Assembly: GCA_963995525.1 (NCBI GenBank)
Contig: OZ023207.1
Span: 35,602,792 to 35,666,791 of the forward strand
Reading direction: 5' to 3'
Length of the DNA: 64,000 nucleotides
From: Escarpia spicata
Taxonomy: Eukaryota; Annelida; Polychaeta; Sabellida; Siboglinidae
In this document: in pieces, positions 57,540-64,000 of the stretch
Position numbering within the stretch: position 1 is the first letter of the stretch
How the letters are laid out: each line of letters begins with the position of its first letter
The notes under the pieces: model-generated
The model's database searches: none
What the model saw: the letters and a program-made list of their open reading frames with translations, nothing else
Told to the model about the DNA's origin: nothing
Position numbers and translations under genes: made by a program

Positions 57540-58659
57540 TGTATGCTGATGATACGCAATTATATGTGGACTTTCCCCGTGACCAGCCACTTACAATGGC
57601 CACCGATCTCGTTGTACCACGGATGTGAAAGCGTGGATGTATTTCCACAATCTCCAGCTTAACGAGAACAAAACCGAGGTGATCGTCATATCTGCAGTGA
57701 ACAATCGGAAACTTGTTCACCCGCCTGTTGACCAAGTCATTCATGTATGTGGATGTGCTGTTATCCGCGACATCGGCGTTCTACTCTATAACACTATGTC
57801 GATGACAAATCAAGTGCATCGTGTTTGCCTGGTGGCATATTGTCACCTCTGAAGCATCGCGTTGATTCGGAAATGTCTTAACACTAATGCCTGCAGAACC
57901 ATTGTGAACGCCTTAGTCATGTCACATATTGATTACGGCAACGCAGTGTTATATGGTCTACCGGAGACGCACTTGCGAAAGCTGCGGATGTTACAGAATT
58001 CCGCAGCACGTCTCGGGACAAGGAGACGAGAGCACATAACACCTGTTCTGTACCGTCTACACTGGTTGCCTATACGCCAGTAGATCGAATTCAAGTTGTT
58101 ACTGCTGGTATATCGTGCAGTGCACTATCTCGGCCCTGCGTACATTATTCCATCGCTCGTGACATCCTACACGCCGACAAGATCACTTAGATCGGCCGAA
58201 CAAGTTCTGCTGACTGTTCTGAGATATCACCTTGAACATTATGGCCGTCGTTCCTTCTTGGTGGCTGACCCGATCCTGTGAAATGCCCTGCCTCATGCAG
58301 TCAGGCATGCAAACTGCGTTGCCACATTCAAATAACTCTTAAAGACACACTTATTTCGACAGACCTTCAAAGAACTTTGCAGTCCGCATCAGTGACATTT
58401 GTGCAGAGTTGGCATTCGGTTATGTACTTATATACACTTGTAAATATATATATTTATTTTTATTCAGGTTTATCTAACTGACATTTTATGTAATTTTCAT
58501 ATGCTACTTTTAAATCATATACGTTTACCTTTCTATTTAATATGTTTTAGGTCATTTAATGTATTTTATTTATACTCTACGATTGTCAACGCCTTTGAGC
58601 AGATTTGATATCCGGACAAACGGCGCTCTATAAATGCTTTACAATAAAAATAACTAATA
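57540..58659 (+). pseudogene. L2/CR1-like LINE B, 5'-truncated, inserted in LINE A
   Basis: Only the 3' part of ORF2 remains, starting just before the reverse transcriptase catalytic box YADDTQLYVDFP (57542 onward). A frameshift follows before about 57610, then QLNENKTEVIVIS (thumb), RTIVNALVMSHIDYGNAVLY near 57897-57956, RREHITPVLYRLHWLPIRQ near 58026-58080, FKLLLLVYRAVHYLGPAYI near 58092-58148, and PTRSLRSAEQVLLTVLRYHL. The HITPVL..LHWLPI and YTPTRSLRS patterns are typical of the L2 branch of CR1-group LINEs. In-frame stops lie at 57850, 58081, 58279 and 58333; the presumed natural stop is at 58393. About 265 bp of 3' UTR follows. It is a dead-on-arrival copy that has since decayed. Assignment to L2 rather than another CR1-group clade is moderately sure. 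Confidence 0.88.
58583..58650 (+). other. L2-like 3' tail of LINE B
   Basis: TTGTCAACGCCTTTGAGC, then GGCGCTCTATAAATGCTTT and an A-rich end ACAATAAAAATAA. L2-type elements end in a conserved structure of the form CGCTTTGAG...GGCGCTATATAAAT followed by short A-rich or T/A repeats, which the element's own reverse transcriptase recognises. The end coincides with the second target-site duplication, so the 3' end is intact. Confidence 0.75.
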
Positions 58660-58667
58660 ATATTGTA
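58660..58667. repeat. Target-site duplication, right copy (ATATTGTA)
   Basis: Identical to 57532-57539. Together with that copy it delimits an insertion of 1120 bp. Confidence 0.85.
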
Positions 58668-59375
58668 CATCTCCGTTCCAATGTCCTGTGTGGAGGCATT
58701 AACATTTCCCAAAATTGAACAACATTTGCCATTTTTCAGTCCATTTTATCAACCTGTCAAGATCACCCTGTAAATCCTGTCTATCTTCATCATGTATAAT
58801 CATTGTAAACAATTTTGTAATCGTGACTATAGATTAAGAATAATATAGGTCCCAGTACTGATCTACATGGTACCCCACTAAAAACTTATTTCCAGTTTGA
58901 AGCCTCCCCATCAACTACTACCCGTTGTATTCTGTCAATTAGCCATTTTTCTATCCAGTTAATTATACCATTTCCTATGCCATGGGCCTTTAGTTTAAGC
59001 AGTAATCTTTGATGTGGCACTTTGTCGAAAGCTTTTTGAAAATCTAAGTAGATGATATCTGCTGGTGATCCATCATCTACCCACTTAGTGATATGTTCCA
59101 AAAAACATAACATACTTGTTAAGCATGACCTCGCTTAAAAAAATCCAAGTTGAGATGGGTTTATCAAGTTATGTTTAACAAGAAAATCCACCATGTGATC
59201 TTTAGTTATCTTTCTAATAAGTTGCAAATCACTGACGGTAAACTCACTGGTCTATTGTTCTCTGACTTGTTTCTCGAACCTTTTTTAAATAACGGTATAA
59301 TGTTTGCTTCTTTCCATTCTAAAGGAACCACTCCCTCTTCTAATGACAAGTTGAAAACTGTTGCCTCGTGTCCAT
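58668..59375 (-). pseudogene. CR1-like LINE A, reverse transcriptase fragment lacking the catalytic FADD box
   Basis: Read on the - strand from about 59375: FNLSLEEGVVPLEWKEANI, IIPLFKK, NRPVSLPSVICN (canonical NYRPVSL), LLER, a frameshift near 59210, ITKDHMVDFLVKHNLI, a stop at 59135-59137, CLTSMLCFLEHITKW, IIYLDFQKAFDKVPHQRLL (motif A, catalytic Asp present), a stop at 58886-58888, GVPCRSVLGPILFLIY (motif B, canonical GVPQGSVLGP), then directly IHDEDRQDLQGDLDRLIKW and EKWQMLFNFGKC with a stop at 58699-58701. The motif C (Y/F)ADD that should follow motif B is absent, replaced by a short deletion scar, so the copy is inactive. The endonuclease and everything upstream of the fingers are missing. 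It continues into 57539-57277 beyond LINE B. Confidence 0.88.
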
Positions 59376-59463
59376 ACTTTACGCAACTGATGAAACAGAC
59401 TAAGATGCACGGTACTTATACTACTTATACTTCAAAAAATGACACAATATAAGGTTTGAACAT
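59376..59463. other. Short spacer between LINE A and the next coding remnant
   Basis: No coding signal was recognised. It contains a small ACTTATACT duplication near 59415-59430. LINE A similarity fades around 59365-59375. Confidence 0.5.
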
Positions 59464-59469
59464 TTTATT
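59464..59469 (-). promoter_or_regulatory. Candidate poly(A) signal AATAAA (- strand)
   Basis: TTTATT on + reads AATAAA on -. It lies about 21 bp past the stop codon at 59490-59492 of the - strand coding remnant, a normal spacing for an animal 3' end. This supports - as the coding strand. The hexamer is common by chance in AT-rich DNA. Confidence 0.45.
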
Positions 59470-59489
59470 CGTGTACAACACAAACGTAT

Positions 59490-60340
59490 TTACAAGTCGC
59501 GCTCCATTCTCTGCAGTTGAATTACTCTCACCAAGGGTCTCATGAAACCACAAGACAGATTTACAGATCCTCCTCCATTACTGCCAGAACAATTTGCTTT
59601 AATTTGTTTCGCCACTTCTCTGAAAACGGTTCTTGCAACCAACTCCCGATAGTACACAAGTGATCGGACGTCAGGTCGGATAGCTTCAAACCTGCGTCTA
59701 ACAAAACACACAACTAGTCTTTCATCACTGCAGTTGAATTAATGGCCTCCACAGCCTCGTCAAAGTGCATATACATTAGAATGTCATCAGGTAACATACA
59801 ATCGTGATGAAATTGACTAGGATCGTCTATCTCGCAAGCGAAACACTGTCGTCTCGAGAGTTCAACGATGGCACATGCTATGTGACGTGCAATCGTCTTC
59901 TTCATTTCCATCGCCGGAAACTGAAGCGTAAAGTTCGGACCAGTGGCGACAGGAGCGGCAGTTGTCACATTGGTTGCGTGAGTAGAAATTGTCACATCGT
60001 CAGGAGCGGAAGTTGCCACATCGGTCGTGTCGGCGGAAGTTGTCACATCGACCGTGTCGGCGGAAGTTGTCACATCGGCAGGGATGGCAGCAGAGAGAGG
60101 CTGAAACAGGGTACGGAGCCCAGTGTATCACCTCCACGTGAGTGACGCTGAAGTTTGTGTAAGTATCTCGTCGAGTTTTCTTTATGGTGAGAGACAAACG
60201 AGTTCCCGTCAATGAGTTCAGTTTTGTAAGTCTGCATCGTTTCGTCCATAACAGCAAACCTCTCGGCATTCACGTCAAGGAGAAGAGCCATACACTGGTC
60301 GAATAAAGTCAGCCGTATAGAAACAGATTAATATCTAATA
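59490..60340 (-). pseudogene. Unrecognised protein-coding remnant with Cys/His cluster, in three frames
   Basis: I do not recognise the family. Three consecutive open stretches on - look like one protein broken by two frame changes. Part 1 (60340 to about 60110) contains RLTLFDQCMALLLDVNAERF, with Met at 60291, then a polar segment ending LHKLQRH. Part 2 (about 60110 to 59714) has a Thr/Ser/Asp repeat, then RHIACAIVELSRRQ and the cluster CFACEIDDPSQFHHDC (C-x2-C-x8-H-H-x-C, zinc-knuckle-like), then a stop at 59714-59716. Part 3 (about 59725 to 59490) reads ERLVVCFVRRRFEAIRPDVR and LVARTVFREVAKQIKANC before TAA at 59490. The frame change between parts 2 and 3 lies near 59720-59735, with no good splice sites there. 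The change between 1 and 2 lies near 60090-60110, beside a possible acceptor (CCCTGTTTCAG). Either a decayed gene, a multi-exon gene or sequence errors would fit. The region is more GC-rich than the flanks, consistent with a coding origin. Confidence 0.5.
59945..60078 (-). repeat. 27-bp tandem repeat encoding a nine-residue Thr/Ser/Asp motif
   Basis: The core GTCACAT (or GCCACAT) recurs at 59964, 59991, 60015, 60042 and 60069, with spacing 27, 24, 27 and 27 bp. All spacings are multiples of three, and the - strand frame reads TTSADTVDV, TTSADTTDV, ATSAPDDV, TISTHATNV. This suggests a flexible, possibly O-glycosylated or linker segment whose length varied by whole codons while the gene was under selection. 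Confidence 0.8.
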
Positions 60341-60995
60341 GCATTATGTAATTGTAGATCACTTGATTTACATATTGAATTGGGCCTAGTTCGCACTCAA
60401 TTATATGGCTTCCAAGATTTAAGAATAGGAGCTGTTGGAAACAGAACCTAATAACTTTGCCCATTTCTCATATTTAACAAAGTAGTATTTGCTACGACAC
60501 CTCTCAGGTTGTAACTAATGTGTATATGAATTATTGTGATACATTTATGGGCAACATTTTTTTCTAAACTGAACAAATCAAACCGAAAAATGAAAATGTA
60601 TAACTGTAACATTTCTGATGTTTTCCGATAGATAGCATAGTGTAGTTCATAGACCTAAGATATTGTGAACGCCACTTCAACGAATTTTTGTGGCGTCCGC
60701 CAGAAAATCGTACTCTTTAAAACACTTATTGGTGATATTTATTACGACACCCGCCACCTTTGGTAACAAAGTACACTGTTTTGTTTTGAAAATACTTAAA
60801 TATGAATTAAATATAATGTAAAAATGTTGTTCTTAGAAAGATATTAAATATATATTATAATAGATATTCAATAATTTCTTAGCCCCCTCTGTCACCCTTT
60901 CAAGGCACCTTTTGCTCGCGCTTTTATGTACATCTTCTGCACAGTTTGTTGCGACATCTAACGGTCGTTGTGACGTCACCGCAGCTAACGCCGCT
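60341..60995. other. AT-rich intergenic stretch, nothing recognised
   Basis: No extended ORF, RNA gene or repeat was recognised. It has many short A/T runs, for example around 60790-60890. The end becomes more GC-rich next to the foldback element. Confidence 0.5.
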
Positions 60996-61000
60996 AGGAT
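60996..61000. repeat. Candidate target-site duplication AGGAT, left copy
   Basis: AGGAT immediately precedes TTAGCA of the foldback element and recurs directly after its TGCTAA end at 61518-61522. Five bases can match by chance, but the positions coincide exactly with the ends of the inverted repeats. Confidence 0.55.
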
Positions 61001-61517
61001 TTAGCATGGCGCGCATCTTTGCGGGTTGGTGTTTCAGGCCGTACCTAAAATTAACATCGCGGAATTTAATATTTTTTTATATCACCGTAAAGATAATAAT
61101 CTTACATACAAATGTGTCGCTGGGTGTATACAGGTTTTATGTTAACTGTTTTGAGTTATTGCCGTTAGAACATTGCGAATGCTCAAACTTGCAATGGAAT
61201 TTAATATTATTTTATATCACAGTAAAGATAATAATCGTATCTACAAGTTTGTCGCTGGATGTTCCGCGGATTTATTTTTATTTTTTTGAGTGCTTAATCC
61301 TGCAATGTATACGCGGCAGCGGATAAAATACAAGTTTGCGCATTCGCGAAGTTCAAACGCCAATAACAAAACTAAATAACACAATTCCTATGTACATCCA
61401 GCGACAATCCTGTGGATAAGATTATTATCTTGATGGTGATATAAAATATTCAATTACGCGATTGCAATTTCATGTACAGTCTGAAACAACAGGCCGCACC
61501 GCCGTCCGCCTTGCTAA
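61001..61517. mobile_element. 517-bp foldback (MITE-like) DNA element with ~190-bp inverted arms
   Basis: The left end TTAGCATGGCGCGCATC and the reverse complement of the right end TTAGCAAGGCGGACGGC match. The similarity then continues through GTTTCAGGCCGTACC against GTTTCAGACTGTACA, ATATCACCGTAAAGATAATA against ATATCACCATCAAGATAATA, GTCGCTGGGTGTA against GTCGCTGGATGTA, and GCGAATGCTCAAACTTG against GCGAATGCGCAAACTTG. The arms are thus about 61001-61192 and 61325-61517. Between them, 61195-61275 is a third copy of the arm interior in the left-arm orientation. There is no transposase, so it is a non-autonomous element. The superfamily is not assigned. Confidence 0.8.
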
Positions 61518-61522
61518 AGGAT
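61518..61522. repeat. Candidate target-site duplication AGGAT, right copy
   Basis: Identical to 60996-61000 and adjacent to the TGCTAA terminus of the foldback element. Confidence 0.55.
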
Positions 61523-61612
61523 AGTGCACATTCAGCGGCGATTTATCTGATAACATCAGCAACACCTGACGAGCTGTGGCATGCAAACGACCACGTTTGA
61601 TAATTAGAAACA

Positions 61613-61690
61613 GCGCGATGTGATGAGCGATGCTATGGACGAGGCGCGATGCGATGCGCGATGCGATACGCGATGCGCGATGCGATGATC
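61613..61690. repeat. GCGATG-type minisatellite
   Basis: Degenerate tandem GCGATG units with interspersed CGCGATGC, in a run such as GCGATGCGATGCGCGATGCG near 61645-61664. It is a GC- and CpG-rich island of about 80 bp in AT-rich surroundings. Confidence 0.85.
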
Positions 61691-62355
61691 TACATTAAAA
61701 AGTTGCCGAAATAAGCATGCGTATGCCGAAAACGAGACTTAGGCAGTCATTTGTATTTTATTAAACACATTCCTATTTGTGTTCAGATCACGTTATGATG
61801 GCTGATGACGTATACAGCTAAACATACGTGTGTTTTGCACAAAGAATTAGTTGTGTTCGTACTTCTAAATGTTGTAACAAAAGTCTGGGGCAAAACTATT
61901 TTATAACATGACATATATGTACCTCTTCTACCGCTCAGATTGTATTTGTTAAATTGTTTCCGTCTGGATACCCTTGGTAGAAAATATAAAACTTATGTTG
62001 TATACATGGGAAGAGACAACAACTTGAAAGTGCATTTTTCAACTTTAACTTATTGCAAATATTTATTTATTTATATATTATTGAGATTGTCTGGTCATAG
62101 TTGTGTGTAGGCAACTGCATTGATGTGGGTACAATTATTATTTTGAAATAGGTGCCACTAGTGAAACCAGACATATTCTTTAGAACAGCATACAGTGAAT
62201 TTTTTTCCAACGATTGTCACACAGTATGAATACCTTGTATGTGGCAGTCGGTTCCCTGATAAGGAAGTACCGTGAAGACAGTCAATCTATGAATTGCCTA
62301 TCTTGCGTACCCCCAGTAAATGTCAACCATGGAAAATACGTTTATAATATATTCA
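61691..62355. other. Intergenic stretch, no gene recognised
   Basis: AT-rich sequence with no ORF of convincing composition and no RNA gene seen. The short ORF beginning at 62320 runs into the GT repeat and is not credible. Confidence 0.5.
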
Positions 62356-62383
62356 CGTGTGTGTATGTGTGCGTGCGTATGTG
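62356..62383. repeat. Imperfect GT microsatellite
   Basis: Alternating GT with GTAT and GCGT interruptions over about 28 bp. Confidence 0.8.
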
Positions 62384-62716
62384 ATTATCAACCTACAAGT
62401 ATAGCATGTATGTGTGTCAGTTGTATTGTTGTAAATACATTTGTAGGATCATTGCCAGGTCAAATTAAGCTAAATGTTGCAAACTTGTTGTATTTTTTCG
62501 TGATGCGTGCATATCGCAAAAGGTGTACATATGTTCCATTTCAGTTAACAATTTAATAAGACAATGTTTTGTGGCAGGATACACTAATGTTGAACTCTCT
62601 GCGATACTCAGCCACAACGGAATATCCATCAGGTGTGTTATTTATATAAATATAATATGGTAATAATATAATAATCTGAGTAAAAAGCATAATGTGTTCA
62701 TAGATAGCATCAAGGC
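62384..62716. other. AT-rich intergenic stretch, nothing recognised
   Basis: Contains an AT run near 62640-62680 (TTATATAAATATAATATGG and similar). No coding or RNA feature is supported. Confidence 0.5.
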
Positions 62717-62730
62717 GCGCCAGGGGGCGG
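62717..62730 (+). promoter_or_regulatory. CTCF-like motif
   Basis: GCGCCAGGGGGCGG matches 12 of 14 positions of the bilaterian CTCF core CCASYAGRKGGCRS and overlaps a GGCGCGCC palindrome. It is an isolated GC-rich patch in AT-rich sequence. CTCF would bind here as an insulator or loop anchor. A single motif match is weak evidence of occupancy. Confidence 0.35.
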
Positions 62731-63307
62731 TGCTGATTACATATGAACCCCTTGGCAGATAGCGTTGCGAAACTCGGAATATAAGCTAAACCAATCATAT
62801 CGCTTGCCAACAAATTCCGGTGATTTTAATTTCAGCCACATAAGTTTGCTAATGTGATGTGTATTGTTGGGGAAGTAGAAGTGATTATTTGAATACACTA
62901 TACCGCTCAGCCCCTCGTGAGAATGTTGTGATTCCATTAAGTCACTGGCTTCGTCTTAGAATTCTGGTGCGGTTCGGGCGGGTGTCTGCACTGTTCTCAC
63001 GGGTGGTACAGTTACGGCGAAGCTAATTACTAGTTTGAATTAACTGACGTCCATGCATTGCATAGGATATCTTCCAGGGGTAGTGTACGTTGTCATCGAC
63101 CTGGCTTGCGAGGATGATAGAGGATACTCTTTCAAATTGTATTTGTCGCTTAGGCCCCTACTACTAAATTGTTTAAATATCTGTTGCCCTTCTTTTCGCT
63201 CTTTTTTAAAGAGAATGACGGTATGTTGTTGAGTATGCTGCAAACGCATTAATTAACAAACCATGCATATTGAACGCATTAATTAATTTATGTTTACAAA
63301 TAAATTC
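62731..63307. other. Intergenic stretch, no gene recognised
   Basis: Two overlapping short open stretches on - (62553-62813 and 62737-62937) show no domain or coherent composition. A mildly GC-rich patch lies near 62965-63010. Confidence 0.45.
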
Positions 63308-63335
63308 ACATGTACACACATGCACACGCACACCA
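63308..63335. repeat. Imperfect CA microsatellite
   Basis: CACATGTACACACATGCACA-type repeat about 15 bp upstream of the purine tract. Confidence 0.8.
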
Positions 63336-63349
63336 AGGTAAGTTGTTAG

Positions 63350-63500
63350 GAAGGGAGGGAAAGAGGGACGGAGGGAATGATGAAGGGAGGAAGGGAAGAA
63401 GGGAGGGATGAATGGAGAAAGGGAGAGAGGGAGTGAGGGAGAGAGGGAGAGAGGGAGAGAGAGAGAGGGAGGGAGGGAGAGGGAGTGAGAGAGAGAGGGA

Positions 63501-63546
<46 letters not shown>

Positions 63547-63590
63547 AGAGACAGGGAGACAGGGAGACAGGGAGACAGGGGGAGAGAGAG
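63350..63590 (+). repeat. Polypurine tract: GGGA/GA repeats, G10 run, GGGAGACA repeats
   Basis: For about 240 bp the + strand is almost all purine: degenerate GGGA units, then (GA)n near 63505-63536, ten consecutive G at 63537-63546, then GGGAGACA repeats to about 63580. Mirror-symmetric purine tracts can form intramolecular triplex, and the G runs could form quadruplex. Long ORFs on both strands here are low-complexity artefacts. Confidence 0.92.
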
Positions 63591-64000
63591 TTATTGTAAA
63601 ATAAATAATGCATTCAATCTACACAATTATTTAATAGCAAGCCTGCGTAATGCAAGATGTGTGTATAAACGACATAATGTTGTGCTGTGTGCAGACGTTA
63701 AAACGCATTCTGCAAAGACTTGGCTTAAGGCGCAGACAAGTAATTTACTACGCTTGGGTTGCAACATTAAAGCAGGTACTTTCAAGTTTAAATAAGCACT
63801 AATTTCTATGTTGCACATGCTCACGGCTACTGGAAATGCTAAAATTATATTTATGTAACACAAGAAGTAAAAGAAAAAATGTAAATGAAGTAGGTTTTAA
63901 ATATATTTGAGTATGTAATAAATGTGAGTAGCGATTCAGTATTAAATAAATTCGTTATGATCTTCTATATTCCAGTACACACTTAAAACAATATACGTGT
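63591..64000. other. AT-rich sequence, nothing recognised
   Basis: No coding, RNA or repeat feature is supported up to the window end. Confidence 0.5.

Noticed and set aside
57169..57744. A single 191-residue ORF on - spanning satellite, LINE A and the start of LINE B
   Set aside because: It is open by accident across three unrelated sequences: the C-terminal part is satellite, the N-terminal part is antisense LINE B, and only the middle is true LINE A.
59150..59452. 100-residue ORF on +
   Set aside because: It is antisense to the LINE A reverse transcriptase fingers, whose motifs are recognisable on -.
59804..60145. 113-residue ORF on + with SCHIGRV-like repeats
   Set aside because: It is antisense to the codon-phased Thr/Ser/Asp repeat. 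The - strand has the longer coherent protein-like stretches and a poly(A) signal, so this was taken as a shadow.
60000..60269. 89-residue ORF on - starting MPRGLLLW
   Set aside because: It is the third frame over the same region; its Cys/Arg-rich tail comes from reading the 27-bp repeat out of frame.
60946..61326. 126-residue ORF on +
   Set aside because: It overlaps the foldback element and its two internal direct copies; hydrophobic Phe/Ile-rich composition is what AT-rich repeats give by chance.
63206..63795. Long ORFs on both strands over the GA tract (Ser/Leu/Pro-rich and Arg/Glu/Gly-rich)
   Set aside because: Low-complexity translation of a purine repeat with no stop codons available.

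Overview
The window looks like nuclear DNA of a multicellular animal. There are no bacterial operons, the sequence is AT-rich, and it contains CR1/L2-type LINE fragments, CA/GT and GA microsatellites and a very large satellite block. The LINE protein motifs resemble those I associate with aquatic invertebrates (molluscs, lancelets and similar), but the sequence does not fix the species. No intact protein gene, tRNA or rRNA could be supported.

About 89% of the window (1-57276) is one satellite of roughly 142-bp monomers. Seven monomer types, called A-G here, fall into three ancestral classes: a = A, D; b = B, E, F; c = C, G. They are stacked into higher-order repeats (HORs). From 1 to about 17.8 kb the array runs on the + strand with a 7-monomer, 994-bp unit, interrupted by 9-, 10-, 6- and 11-monomer variants. 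At about 17.80 kb the polarity flips through an imperfect palindrome with arms near 1.45 kb. From there to 57276 all monomers are on the - strand, in successive HOR domains of 2245 bp (16 monomers), 2117 bp (15), 1846 bp (13) and 852 bp (6). Chimeric monomers, especially an E/A hybrid lacking 14 bp, mark how these units arose by unequal recombination. A segment of about 3.3 kb recurs 6788 bp downstream.

The array ends abruptly at 57276 inside a decayed CR1-like LINE on the - strand (LINE A, two pieces, 57277-57539 and 58660-59375). A 5'-truncated L2-like LINE on the + strand (LINE B, 57540-58659) sits inside it, flanked by an 8-bp target-site duplication; conceptually removing it restores the LINE A reading frame at that point. 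Next comes a frameshifted, unrecognised - strand coding remnant (about 59490-60340) with a 9-residue Thr/Ser/Asp repeat, a Cys/His cluster and a poly(A) signal.

The right flank (60.3-64 kb) is gene-poor. It holds a 517-bp foldback DNA element with about 190-bp arms and a candidate 5-bp target duplication, a GCGATG minisatellite, a GT microsatellite, a CTCF-like motif, and a purine tract of about 240 bp. The overall picture is the edge of a heterochromatic, possibly centromeric or subtelomeric, satellite block next to a graveyard of mobile elements. That chromosomal location is inference only.
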